Shown: positions 52,353 to 61,020 of the stretch, piece by piece | Position numbering within the stretch: the stretch's first letter is position 1 | Layout: the number at the start of each line of letters is the position of its first letter | DNA from: Acidimicrobiia bacterium | GTDB lineage: Bacteria; Actinomycetota; Acidimicrobiia; Acidimicrobiales; AC-14 | DNA: 64,000 bases | Direction: 5' to 3' | NCBI GenBank assembly: GCA_023264995.1 | Contig: JAHFUR010000006.1 | Location: 79,451-143,450 of the forward strand | Made by a program: the position numbers and the translations under genes | Notes under the pieces: model-generated | Databases searched by the model: none | The model's input: only the letters and a program-made list of their open reading frames with translations | Told to the model about the DNA's origin: nothing

Positions 52353-54113
52353 TTGAGGACGCGAGCAGTAGGACTGTTGTCGGCAGCGTTGGCAGTGGGA
52401 GGCCTTCTGGTGTCGGCTTCGGCTCCCGCCGTGGCCCAGCTGAGCACCCAGCCGTTCACCGCGTACGGCGCGGGCGACGCCATCGCCCTGAACGCCCTGT
52501 CGTTGGGCACCTCCCAGGTCGCCGGCCTGCGTGTGGCCGCGTCGGGCGGCTCGGTGAACTCGGGCCCGGCCGGGCTGACCACGCCGATCACCAACGAGTA
52601 CAACCAGAACGTGCAGCCGGCCAAGCCGGACAAGAACGCGTACGGGCGGGGCACGGCCATCGAGGCCGGCGTCCTCACCTCCACGCCCCAGACCGTCGAC
52701 CTGAACCAGCTGATCCTCAGCGGCCTGGCCGAGGCCTACGCCCCGCCGCCCAGCGCGCTGGTGACCAAGGACATCACCATCCCGGCCGGCGCCCTCATCT
52801 ACGCCTCCACGGCACGCGGTGAGGCCAAGGCCACCTACGACCCGGTGTACTGCCCGGTCGGCCGGCCGTTGAGCTACGGGCGGGGCTTCGTCGAGAACCT
52901 GCAGCTCCTCGGCACCCAGAACGCCGGCAACGGCAGCATCGCCGACCCCCTCCTGGGCACGAGCATCTCGGCTGGGAACCCGCGGGCCACCACCCAGTCC
53001 CGCACCGTCAGCTACATGATCAGCAACGGTGACGGCACGTTCGGGCTGGTCAGCGAGACCCGCCAGACGGTGGCACCGATCAGCGTGGCCAACATCGGCG
53101 GCGTCGGCGGCCTGCTCATCGAGATCGCCGGCGAGTTCGGGCTCCGCACCATCGCCACCGGCAAGCCCGGCGGCGCCTCGGTGGCCTACACCGGCAACCC
53201 GCTGGTCACCATCAGCACCGTGGTCGCCGGCGTGGCCATCCCCACCCTCGGGCCCATCAGCCTGCAGGACATCCTGGGCGCCAACGGCCTCGGTACCCCG
53301 CCGGCCCTGGCCGCCCTGCTGAGCCTGTCGCTCGGTCAGCCGCCCCACGCCCTGAAGGGCGCTCCCGGCGCCCCCGCCGCGGTCGCGGCTGACGGCACCT
53401 CGGCGTCCGGTGCCGCTGACCTCCTGCGCCTCAACGTGCTCAACGGCACCGTGGACCTGGGCGTCGCCCACATGGAGGGCTCGGTCACCGTGCCCGCCGG
53501 CGGCATCAAGTGCACCGTCCCCGTGAGCAAGACGGCCAGCGTCGACCCGGTCACCGTCGGGAACGACTTCTCCTTCACCATCAAGGTCCCGTCGGACGCG
53601 GCGCTGTTCAGCACGCTGTTCAACTGTGACCTGGTGAACGTCAGCGCCGTCGACACCGCTTCGGTCGCCAGCGGCACCCCGAAGATCACGCTGGTGTCCG
53701 CCGACCACGGCGGTGTGGTCTCCGGGAACACGGTGACGTGGGCCAACCTCGGGGGGTACACCGTCGGGCAAGATCCGATCACCCTCACCATCAACGCCCG
53801 AATACCCACCAACTCGGGTGCCGGCGTCCTCAAGGACACGGTCAACGTGACCGCCTCCCTGGGGAACTGCCGGGGCGGGACGACGGGTGAGGACATCATC
53901 CAGGGCAGCAACCAGATCACGGGTATCGCCCGCCTCGACGGCGCTGCCATCACCGGCAACGTCACCCTGGTCGGCCCCAGCGTGACCCGGGGCGACCTGG
54001 CGGCCACCGGTGGGAACTCGTGGCCCCTCGTGGCGGGTGGCGGCTTCCTGCTCGCCGCTCTCGGCCTGGTCCGCCTGCGCCGCCGGGTGACCGAGGTGCC
54101 CGCTCAGGGCTAA
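52353..54113 (+). CDS. Cell-wall-anchored surface protein with LAATG sorting signal
   Basis: A 586-residue exported protein. A signal peptide ends at AVA before QLSTQPF. The body is Gly/Ala/Thr-rich, with a beta-sandwich-like region around KTASVDPVTVGNDFSFTIKVPSD (about 420-560) similar to DUF11-type stalk domains. The C-terminus has LAATG, a hydrophobic helix and RLRRR, a sortase substrate of the LAXTG (sortase E) class. TTG 52353 is chosen: AAAGGAG lies 7 nt upstream and the signal peptide begins there. No sortase gene is in the window. Confidence 0.83.
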   Translation: MRTRAVGLLSAALAVGGLLVSASAPAVAQLSTQPFTAYGAGDAIALNALSLGTSQVAGLRVAASGGSVNSGPAGLTTPITNEYNQNVQPAKPDKNAYGRGTAIEAGVLTSTPQTVDLNQLILSGLAEAYAPPPSALVTKDITIPAGALIYASTARGEAKATYDPVYCPVGRPLSYGRGFVENLQLLGTQNAGNGSIADPLLGTSISAGNPRATTQSRTVSYMISNGDGTFGLVSETRQTVAPISVANIGGVGGLLIEIAGEFGLRTIATGKPGGASVAYTGNPLVTISTVVAGVAIPTLGPISLQDILGANGLGTPPALAALLSLSLGQPPHALKGAPGAPAAVAADGTSASGAADLLRLNVLNGTVDLGVAHMEGSVTVPAGGIKCTVPVSKTASVDPVTVGNDFSFTIKVPSDAALFSTLFNCDLVNVSAVDTASVASGTPKITLVSADHGGVVSGNTVTWANLGGYTVGQDPITLTINARIPTNSGAGVLKDTVNVTASLGNCRGGTTGEDIIQGSNQITGIARLDGAAITGNVTLVGPSVTRGDLAATGGNSWPLVAGGGFLLAALGLVRLRRRVTEVPAQG

Positions 54114-54140
54114 CCGCCTGACGCGGTCCGATGTGCCGAC

Positions 54141-54184
54141 CCGGCCGCAATGGGGTGCGTGCAAGCGCACCCCATTGCGGCCGG
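54141..54184. terminator. 19-bp perfect hairpin downstream of the surface-protein gene
   Basis: Bases 54141-54159 and 54166-54184 are perfect inverted repeats with a 6-nt loop (core CAATGGGGTGCG against CGCACCCCATTG). It begins 28 bp after the stop, has no T-tract, and is the strongest terminator-like structure in the window. Confidence 0.85.
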
Positions 54185-54281
54185 TCCGCGTGACGGCCAG
54201 CTCTTGACAGGCGCGGGCCTCGGGGACCACCGTGAGGGGCGCGTGGTGCGCCGTTCCACCCGCCGACGAGAGGAGCAGGCC

Positions 54282-54473
54282 GTGACGACGTTGCTGACCA
54301 TCTCTACCCCGGCCGGTACCGCCGCCGAGGCCCAGGACGCCGATGCCGGCTGTGGCTGTTGCGTCCCCCCGCCCGACGCGTCGGCCGAGGGCCGCCGAGT
54401 GGCCATGGCCCAGCTGGAGGCCCGCCGTGCGGCCGTTGAGCGGCGTCTCCGGGGCCTGCAGCCCGAGGCCTGA
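54282..54473 (+). CDS. Small Cys-rich protein with CGCC motif
   Basis: A 63-residue protein: a Thr/Ala-rich start, AGCGCCVPPP with three cysteines in four positions, then an amphipathic Arg/Glu-rich helix (MAQLEARRAAVERRLRGL). AGGAG lies 6 nt before GTG 54282, good support for such a short gene. It precedes a DsrE-like protein by 130 bp. The CGCC cluster could bind metal or sulfur; no family is recognised. Confidence 0.7.
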   Translation: MTTLLTISTPAGTAAEAQDADAGCGCCVPPPDASAEGRRVAMAQLEARRAAVERRLRGLQPEA

Positions 54474-54603
54474 CACCGGTCGGCCCCGTCCGGGAGCGGC
54501 GTGCCCCCTGCTCGTGGGGTGAACGCCTCATGACGCGGGGCGTACCGGTCCCCTACGTTCGTCCGTGGGCCGCAGGTGCGGCCCGACGAACAGGAGGCAT
54601 GAG

Positions 54604-54966
54604 ATGTCGAACAAGGCGGTCGTGAGCCTGACCACCGGGTTGGAGGACGCCGAGAAGGTGACGGTGGCGTTCCTGGTGGCCGTCGGCGCCGCCGAGTCGG
54701 GCCGGCCCACCCTGATGTTCCTCACCAAGGAGGCCGTCCGGCTGGTCACCGCCGGCGTGGCCGCCGGCGTGGCCTGCGACGGGTGCCCGCCGCTGCCCGC
54801 CCTCATGGACCGCTACGCGGCCGCCGGCGGGATCTTCTACGTGTGCCCCATCTGCTTCGACGCCAAGAAGCTCGACCGGGCCACGCTGGTCGCCAACGCC
54901 CAAGTCGCCGGCACCGTCCCGATGTGGGAGTGGATCGGCGACGGGGCCACCACGTTCAGCTACTGA
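54604..54966 (+). CDS. DsrE/DsrF-like sulfur-relay protein
   Basis: A 120-residue protein of the DsrE fold (VVSLTTGLEDAEKVTVAFLVAVGAAESGR...). Cysteines are concentrated in ACDGCPP and YVCPICF, positions that in DsrE-like proteins can carry persulfide. AGGAGG lies 7-8 nt before the ATG. With the Cys-rich peptide upstream it may handle sulfane sulfur, but no sulfurtransferase or sulfite reductase is nearby. Confidence 0.8.
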   Translation: MSNKAVVSLTTGLEDAEKVTVAFLVAVGAAESGRPTLMFLTKEAVRLVTAGVAAGVACDGCPPLPALMDRYAAAGGIFYVCPICFDAKKLDRATLVANAQVAGTVPMWEWIGDGATTFSY

Positions 54967-54990
54967 GCCCCACGGTGGGTGGGGCGGGCA

Positions 54991-57510
54991 CTACTCCGCG
55001 CTGTCCCCGTTCACCTGGGGCTCGCCGGCCCCGTTCCCGTTCCCGTTCTCGGGGGCCGGCGGGGGCATGGGCCGGCGGAACGCCCGCCCGGCCAGCTCGG
55101 CCTCGCTGAGCTCCACCTCCACCAGCACGTCGCCCTGGGGCTGGGCCACCCGGTAGCGGCCGTTGAGCAGCGGCAGGGGGATGTCGACCTTGCCGTGGCC
55201 CTTGTGGGCGGCCAGGACCCGGTTGTGGTAGTCCTCGGCCAGCCGGTCGAACTCCGGCGTGCCGTAGGGCGTGCCGTCGATGAGCGTGCCCGGCCGGCCC
55301 TCGATGATGGCCTTGATGTCGTCGCCGGTGACCGTCTTGTGGGTCTCCAGGGCGTGGGCCACGGCCAGCACCGCCCGGCGGTTGGCCTTCAGGAGCTGCT
55401 CGGTGCGGTCCATCAGGTTGCCGAGCTTGTCCTCGATCCGCGAGCCGAGGCTGCCCTCGAGCAGGTCCTTCTTGTCGCCCTTCTCGTCGCCCTTACCCGG
55501 CTTGCCGCCGCCGCCGATGCCGACCTTCTGGGTGACCCCGTGGGAGGCGACGGTGGAACCCATGCCCCAGTAGCCCTCCATCAGGGTGGCGATCTGGGTG
55601 GCCGTCTCCAGGTCACCGGAGACGCCCGAGGAGTTGTCGCCCTCGAAGAACATGCGCTCGCCGACCAGTGACGCCAGCGACACGATGATGTCGGCCTCGT
55701 ACTCGGACCGCCACCGGGTGAACTGGTCCTCGGGCGGGATGGAGGCCACCATGCCCAGGTAGGTGCCGCCCTTCTCGATGGTGGCGATGTCGATGGTCAT
55801 GTGGGCCCGCACCCGGTAGGCGGCGACGGCATGGCACGCCTCATGCACGGCGACGGCGTGGCGCTCCCTTTCGATGTACTCCACATCCTCCGGCGGGCCC
55901 AGGTCCTTGAGCTGCTTGGCCTTGACCACGTCGTTCCAGGTGATCGAGTCGCGGCCGCTGCGGATGGCGTTGATCAGCGACTCGTTGACCGTGTCCTTGA
56001 TGGTGGCGCCGGTGGCGTAGGGGGTGATGGTGGCCAGCTTGTCGATGTCCTCGGCCGTGAGCTGGTGGCTGACCTTCGACAGGTAGCCCTCGTACGTGCG
56101 CACCCGCCCGGGCTTGGACGGGTACCCCACCTTGTAGATGCGGTCGATGCGCCCGGGCCGGAGCAGGGCCTCGTCGAGGCTCTGGGGCATGTTGGTGGCC
56201 ATCATGATGAGCATCCGGTACTTGGGCGGGGGCTTGGGCTTGAAGCCCAGGGCCCGGCGCACGACCCGGTTCATGAAGCCCTTGGGCTTCTTGAGGCCCG
56301 ACATCTCGGCCAGCAGGGCCTGCAGGGTGCCCTGCCCGCCGCCGCCCATCCCCATGCCCATCATCCGGTTCACGAACCGGCGCTCGGGCTCGGGGTCGGC
56401 GCTGGCGTCGAGCCAGTTGCGCAGGGTCATGCTGGCGACGGTGGGGTCGACGTAGGTCAGCCCGTTGCAGTGGTCGGAGGCGTTCCAGGGCGTCCGCATC
56501 TGGCCGAAGACCCCGCCCGGTGTCAGCGCCCCGCGGCTGCCGAGCGAGTCGGCCTCGTCGAAGAAGACGATGACCCCGCCGTAGCGCACGGCCAGCTTGC
56601 GCAGCTTTCGGAACAGGGACTTGACCTTGAGGATGCCGACGCCCATGAACATCTGGGTGAAGGCACCGGGGTCGACGAAAACGTACGGCTTGCCGGTCTC
56701 GCCGGCCACGGCCTCGGCCATGAGGGTCTTGCCAGTGCCGGGCGGGCCCCAGAGGAGGAGGCCGCCGGGCACGTAGCCGCCCTTCTTCTCGATGGACTCG
56801 GGGTCCTCGAGGAAGACGATGTTCTCCTTGATCTTCTCCAGCACCGAGTCCTGGCCCCAGACGTCGGAGAACCGGGTCTTGATGTCGTCGGGGAAGTAGA
56901 CCTCCATGCCGCCCCGGGACAGGAACCAGAACATGGCCCCGAACTGGATGATGATGAAGGCGACGGCGAAGAACAGCTGGAAGATGAGGGGCAGGGCCTT
57001 CCAGATGGTGTTCGGGAGCTGCACCAGGCCCTGCACGGGCGAGGTGTGGAGCAGGGCCCCCAGGGCCATGGCCACGACGACCAGCATGAAGATCAGGCGC
57101 AGGACCCGGCCCATCCGGTAGCGGGTCCAGTCGTTCATCCGGCCCTGCCGGCGGGCCACGCCCCCGAAGATCTGCTGGGACCAGAAGCGGTGGTACCGGG
57201 CCGACCGCTCACTGATCACGTAGTGGATCTGGCGGACGACCTCGATGCCGGCCAGGGCGGCCAGCCACCATTTGGTGCGCAGCTGGTGGTCGAACGCCTC
57301 CCGGAAGGGCAGGATGGGGTTGTCGCCCGTCTCGGCCAGGACGAAGAAGAAGAACAGGGCGACGACGAGGACCAGCATCTTGACCCGGTCCCAGATGCTC
57401 ATGGGCTTACGGGTCGTGCGGTCCTCGAGGCGCTCCCGGCTCTTGAACCCGAAGGCCGGGCCCTGGTCGGGCGGCGCCAGCCCTGCCGGTTCGATGCTGG
57501 TGTCAGGCAT
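54991..57510 (-). CDS. FtsH-related membrane AAA+ metalloprotease, divergent
   Basis: An 839-residue protein. Three or four membrane segments lie in the first 200 residues (about 45-60, 138-155, 175-197). The AAA module has Walker A GPPGTGKT (255-262), Walker B VIVFFDEAD (313-321) and the arginine region LLRPGRIDR, with an extra stretch of about 100 residues (about 328-430, Met/Gly-rich) between Walker B and sensor 1. The M41 zinc site is HEACH (556-560), with a further acidic ligand probably in SGDLETA. The tail is acidic and Gly/Asn-rich. It would degrade membrane proteins. It follows a lipoprotein gene by 3 bp. Confidence 0.9.
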   Translation of the reverse strand: MPDTSIEPAGLAPPDQGPAFGFKSRERLEDRTTRKPMSIWDRVKMLVLVVALFFFFVLAETGDNPILPFREAFDHQLRTKWWLAALAGIEVVRQIHYVISERSARYHRFWSQQIFGGVARRQGRMNDWTRYRMGRVLRLIFMLVVVAMALGALLHTSPVQGLVQLPNTIWKALPLIFQLFFAVAFIIIQFGAMFWFLSRGGMEVYFPDDIKTRFSDVWGQDSVLEKIKENIVFLEDPESIEKKGGYVPGGLLLWGPPGTGKTLMAEAVAGETGKPYVFVDPGAFTQMFMGVGILKVKSLFRKLRKLAVRYGGVIVFFDEADSLGSRGALTPGGVFGQMRTPWNASDHCNGLTYVDPTVASMTLRNWLDASADPEPERRFVNRMMGMGMGGGGQGTLQALLAEMSGLKKPKGFMNRVVRRALGFKPKPPPKYRMLIMMATNMPQSLDEALLRPGRIDRIYKVGYPSKPGRVRTYEGYLSKVSHQLTAEDIDKLATITPYATGATIKDTVNESLINAIRSGRDSITWNDVVKAKQLKDLGPPEDVEYIERERHAVAVHEACHAVAAYRVRAHMTIDIATIEKGGTYLGMVASIPPEDQFTRWRSEYEADIIVSLASLVGERMFFEGDNSSGVSGDLETATQIATLMEGYWGMGSTVASHGVTQKVGIGGGGKPGKGDEKGDKKDLLEGSLGSRIEDKLGNLMDRTEQLLKANRRAVLAVAHALETHKTVTGDDIKAIIEGRPGTLIDGTPYGTPEFDRLAEDYHNRVLAAHKGHGKVDIPLPLLNGRYRVAQPQGDVLVEVELSEAELAGRAFRRPMPPPAPENGNGNGAGEPQVNGDSAE

Positions 57511-57513
57511 GGA

Positions 57514-58263
57514 TCAGCCCTTCGGTTTGACGGTGAACGACTTGGCGATCTCGGAGAAAAGAGCGTTGTCGCGGAGGAACTGGGCCTCTCCGGAGCGGAT
57601 CAGGAGGACGTAGAGGTGCTCGGACTTGCTGTCGACGAGCGCAGTCTGGTCGAAGGCGAAGAAGGGTGAGGAGGCGTCGGGCCGGAGGACGAAGCGGAGG
57701 CGGACGCCGTGGACGCCGTCGGCGAAATGGAGCTCCTGCTCGTCGATGGGCCGGAAGGTGGAGGTGGACTCGCCGGCGATGCCGACGCCCCGCCCGGTGA
57801 GGTCGGACTGGGCCTGGGCCTTCATCTCGTCGTAGTTGACGATCACGTTGCGCAGGGCGGCCAGGCTGACCTGGTCGTGCTCCTCGGCGTCGAGGGTGCG
57901 CACGCTGACCTCGACCACGGGCTCCTCAGCCAGGGCCAGGGTGTGGGTGACCGAGGGCCGGGGGTCGCCGTCGAACGCCATCCGCCACTGGAACTGCCGG
58001 TTGATCAGCACGTCGATCAGCGACGACGGCTGGTTGGCCTGCCGGGCGGCGGAGATCTCCGCGCCCACCAAGGCGTCGTGGTCGTACACCTTCCAGTCGT
58101 GGGGCACCTTCAGGTAGGTGTTGATCTTGGCGTTGCTGACGTAGCGGAACTCCGACTTGGAGCAGGCGGTCGTCATGACCAGCATGAGCGCGACCGCGCT
58201 CAGCAGAGGCCAGTGTCTCCGGCCGAGGACAGGACGTGCCGAGCCGGTGCGGGAGGGTCGCAC
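57514..58263 (-). CDS. Predicted lipoprotein, partner of the FtsH-like protease
   Basis: A 249-residue exported protein. The leader ends in LMLVMTTAC, with Cys34 as lipidation site. The rest is a soluble alpha/beta domain (YLKVPHDWKVYDHD..., RLRFVLRPDA, FTVKPKG) resembling PsbP-like or LpqN-type lipoproteins; the family is not certain. GTG 58263 lies 7 nt after TAAGCT. Three bases separate it from the FtsH-like gene, so it may present substrates to that protease or regulate it. Confidence 0.82.
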   Translation of the reverse strand: MRPSRTGSARPVLGRRHWPLLSAVALMLVMTTACSKSEFRYVSNAKINTYLKVPHDWKVYDHDALVGAEISAARQANQPSSLIDVLINRQFQWRMAFDGDPRPSVTHTLALAEEPVVEVSVRTLDAEEHDQVSLAALRNVIVNYDEMKAQAQSDLTGRGVGIAGESTSTFRPIDEQELHFADGVHGVRLRFVLRPDASSPFFAFDQTALVDSKSEHLYVLLIRSGEAQFLRDNALFSEIAKSFTVKPKG

Positions 58264-58353
58264 GTTCGCGAGCTTACCGGCGCGGCGGGCGTTGAACGGG
58301 CGCGTTCGCGGTCACGGCGACACTTCATGCCGCTGTAATGTCCGCCCGGTCGG

Positions 58354-59292
58354 ATGGCCAGCGATCGAAGGTTCAGGTTCGGGGCCCAAATCTCCTTTGC
58401 CACCTCGGGCGAGGAGTGGGTGGCGAAGGCTCGACGGCTGGAAGAAATGGGGTACTCCACCCTGTGCACGCCCGATCATTTCGACGATCAGCTCGCCCCC
58501 ATGCCGGCCCTGCTGGCCGCCGCCATGGCCACCTCGACCCTGCGGGTCGGCACCCTCGTCCTCGACAACGACTTCCGCCACCCGATCCTCACGGCCAAGG
58601 AGTCGGCCACCATCGACATGCTGTCGGGGGGCCGCTTCGAGCTGGGCATTGGCGCCGGCTGGATGCACCGCGACTACGAGCAGTCGGGCATCCCATGGGA
58701 ACCCGCCGGCGTCCGCATCGACCGGCTCGAGGAGGCGATCACGGTCATCAAGGGCCTCCTCGCCGGCGGCGCCTTCTCCTTCTGCGGCCGCTACTACACC
58801 GTGACCAGGCACCCGGGGACCCCGCTGCCCGTGCAGCGGCCCCACCCGCCCATCCTCGTCGGCGGCGGGGGCCGGCGCATCCTCTCCCTGGCCGGCCGCG
58901 AGGCCGACATCGTCAGCGTGAACTTCGATCTCCGGTCGGGCTCCATCGGCCCCCAGGTCGGGCCGACGGCGACGGCGGCGGCGACCGCCGAGAAGGTGGG
59001 CTGGGTGCGCGAGGCCGCCGGCCACCGTTTCGACGACATCGAGCTGTCCTCCACCGCCTACCTGACCATGGTCACCGACGACCGGGAGGCCGTGGCCGGC
59101 GGTCTCGGGACCGGCTTCGGGCTCGACGCCGCGCAGGTCCTGGCCATGCCCAACTTCCTCATCGGTACGGTCACCGAGATCGCCGACGAGCTGGAGCGCC
59201 GCCGCGACGAGCTGGGGTTCTCCTACATCGTCGTCGGTGGCGAGTGCCAGGAGGCCATGGCACCGGTCGTGGAGCGCCTGGCCGGGCGGTAG
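58354..59292 (+). CDS. LLM-class F420-dependent oxidoreductase
   Basis: A 312-residue luciferase-like enzyme of the F420-dependent group: FGAQISFATSGEEWVAKARRLEEMGYSTLCTPDHF, GTLVLDNDFRHP, GRFELGIGAGW and PILVGGGGRRILSLAGREADIV. The beta-barrel carries a typical loop around GWMHRDYEQSGIPW. The substrate is unknown. Divergent from the lipoprotein-ftsH pair. Confidence 0.92.
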   Translation: MASDRRFRFGAQISFATSGEEWVAKARRLEEMGYSTLCTPDHFDDQLAPMPALLAAAMATSTLRVGTLVLDNDFRHPILTAKESATIDMLSGGRFELGIGAGWMHRDYEQSGIPWEPAGVRIDRLEEAITVIKGLLAGGAFSFCGRYYTVTRHPGTPLPVQRPHPPILVGGGGRRILSLAGREADIVSVNFDLRSGSIGPQVGPTATAAATAEKVGWVREAAGHRFDDIELSSTAYLTMVTDDREAVAGGLGTGFGLDAAQVLAMPNFLIGTVTEIADELERRRDELGFSYIVVGGECQEAMAPVVERLAGR

Positions 59293-59308
59293 CGCCGCCC
59301 CCTGACGC

Positions 59309-60061
59309 CTACCGGTCCACCAGGTCGAGGACGGCCCGCAGGTCGGGTGCCCTCGTCGCCCCCGGGGGCAGCGGCGGCGGGCTGCCGATGAGGTCCTCAC
59401 GCCAGAGGTGGACGGCAGCCATCCCGTAGGCCAGCGGGCCTTCGACGTCGGCGTGGAGGGTGTCGCCGACGAACAGGGCCTCGGCGGCGCTGGCGCCGCA
59501 CCGCTCCAGCGTGTGCCGGTAGATGCGCGGGTGGGGCTTGCGGGCGCCGGCCCGAGCCGAGGTGACGACCACGTCGGCCGTGCCCTCGAGGCCGGCGCCG
59601 GCGATCGCTCGCTCGATGTCCCAGTCCCAGTTGGAGCAGATGGCGACGGTCACGCCCCGGGCCCGGAGGTCGGCCAGCACCCCGGGCACGTCGTCGTAGG
59701 GCTCGAGGACGTAGGTCTTGGACGCGGCGTACAGGTCGGCGACCAGCGCGTCGAGGACGTCGTCGTCGACCCCGCACCCCCGCGCCCGCCGGCGCAGCCG
59801 TTCGTGCTCCCAGGCCACGTAGGCGTCCCGGTCGACGGAGTGCTCGAGGTGCTCGTCGCCGTCGTTGGTCTCGCCAATGAAGTTCCAACCCCACCGGTCG
59901 GCGTCGAACGGCAGGCCGTGGCGGGCGAACACCTGCTCATGGGTGTCGCCCCACGACATGGCGCGGGCCAGGGTGCCGTAGAAATCGAAGAGCACGGCGC
60001 GGACTGGGTCGATGTCACGATCGTCCCACGGACGACGGCTCGGGCTGATCGAATTCGGCAC
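59309..60061 (-). CDS. HAD-superfamily hydrolase
   Basis: A 250-residue phosphatase-like protein: motif I LFDFYGTLA (Asp nucleophile; the second Asp of DxD is replaced by Tyr), motif II ICSNWD, motif III Lys in ARKPHPRIY, motif IV FVGDTLHADVEG. The DFYGT form is common in the REG-2/haloacid dehalogenase-like branch. GTG 60061 overlaps the end of cbtA by 47 bp; the first 19 residues are not conserved-looking and the true start may be later. Confidence 0.88.
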   Translation of the reverse strand: MPNSISPSRRPWDDRDIDPVRAVLFDFYGTLARAMSWGDTHEQVFARHGLPFDADRWGWNFIGETNDGDEHLEHSVDRDAYVAWEHERLRRRARGCGVDDDVLDALVADLYAASKTYVLEPYDDVPGVLADLRARGVTVAICSNWDWDIERAIAGAGLEGTADVVVTSARAGARKPHPRIYRHTLERCGASAAEALFVGDTLHADVEGPLAYGMAAVHLWREDLIGSPPPLPPGATRAPDLRAVLDLVDR

Positions 60062-60749
60062 GGAGGTCGGCCGGCGCCGCCCCCCGTACCCGCAACCACC
60101 CGAACGTCAGGCCCATGACCGACCAGAACGCCGCCGCGCCGGCCAGGGTGGCCAGCCGGAACTGCCAGATGAGCGTGGCCGGGAGGTTCACCGGGTCGGT
60201 GTTCGGCGGCAGGCCGACGAGGCCGGCGGTGGCCAGCCCCACCCACACGGCCAGCGTGGCTGGCACGGCCTTGGGCGTGGGCATGCCCCGGGCGACCAGG
60301 GCCCGCCACGCCCGCCAGCCGCCCCACGTGGCCACGAGGCTCCACGCCACCGCCAGCAGGTAGAGGGCGGTCCGTCGGCCGATGGTGCCGGGGTCGCCGA
60401 CCGCCGGCGGGTTGGCCGGGTACTTGAGGAACGGGAGCAGGAACACGCCGGCGAAGCCGGCGGCGGCGAGGGCGACCCCGGCCCGCCAGTCGTCCGTCGC
60501 CCGCAGCCGCCGGCGGATGGCGGCGAACGCGATGGCGAACACCGCGCCCAGCGCCGCGCCGTAGACCACGCTGGCCGCCATGCCGCCGAGCTGCTGGGTG
60601 CCGCGGCTGAACATCTCGTCGCCCCCACCGCCTTCCAGGGCCACGGCCCGCCCGATCGGCCCCTCGCCGACCAGGCGCAGGACGGTGGCGAGGGCGGCCC
60701 CGCCGGCCATGCCGGCGACGACGCCCTGTTGCAAGACTCGACGGAACAC
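60015..60749 (-). CDS. cbtA: CbtA-family cobalt transporter subunit
   Basis: A 244-residue membrane protein with about six helices. FRRVLQQGVVAGMAGGAALATVLRLVGEGPIGRAVALE and PPAVGDPGTIGRRTALYLLAVAWSL (short blocks at about 2-40 and 112-136) fit CbtA, the membrane component predicted for cobalt uptake in B12-synthesising bacteria. GTG 60749 has GAAAGG 5 nt upstream. It follows cbtB after a 67-bp gap containing an 18-bp-stem hairpin. Confidence 0.85.
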   Translation of the reverse strand: MFRRVLQQGVVAGMAGGAALATVLRLVGEGPIGRAVALEGGGGDEMFSRGTQQLGGMAASVVYGAALGAVFAIAFAAIRRRLRATDDWRAGVALAAAGFAGVFLLPFLKYPANPPAVGDPGTIGRRTALYLLAVAWSLVATWGGWRAWRALVARGMPTPKAVPATLAVWVGLATAGLVGLPPNTDPVNLPATLIWQFRLATLAGAAAFWSVMGLTFGWLRVRGAAPADLRAEFDQPEPSSVGRS

Positions 60750-60763
60750 GTTGACCTTTCACG

Positions 60764-60805
60764 TTTGGTCAACCCGGGGCGCGATGTCGCCCCGGGTTGA
60801 CCAAA
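60764..60805 (-). terminator. 18-bp-stem hairpin between cbtB and cbtA
   Basis: Bases 60764-60781 and 60788-60805 are perfect inverted repeats around a 6-nt loop. It lies between the cbtB stop and the cbtA ribosome site. It could attenuate cbtA, protect the upstream mRNA from decay, or bind a regulator. It starts 15 bp from the cbtA start codon. Confidence 0.75.
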
Positions 60806-60816
60806 CCCGCGGGTGG

Positions 60817-61020
60817 CTAGTGGCAGGGGACGCCAAGGAAGTGGCGGCCGTCGTGGAAGAGCTCGTGGAGGACGGTGGCGCTGGCGCGCAGCGTGGCCCC
60901 GTTCTCCATGGTGAGGAGGTAGACGGTGGCCAGAGCCAGGGCCAGGACGAGCCAGGCCCATCCCGGGACGACGAGGCCGTCGCGGGCGCCTGCTGTCTCA
61001 AGGGTGGCGGTAGTCTCCAA
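60817..61020 (-). CDS. cbtB: CbtB-family cobalt transporter subunit
   Basis: A 67-residue protein with one transmembrane helix (WAWLVLALALATVYLLTM) and the C-terminal His-rich motif HELFHDGRHFLGVPCH, the metal-binding signature of CbtB. It starts at TTG 61020 with a strong GGAGGTGA site 6 nt upstream, located inside the end of cbiX (23-bp overlap). Confidence 0.9.
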   Translation of the reverse strand: METTATLETAGARDGLVVPGWAWLVLALALATVYLLTMENGATLRASATVLHELFHDGRHFLGVPCH

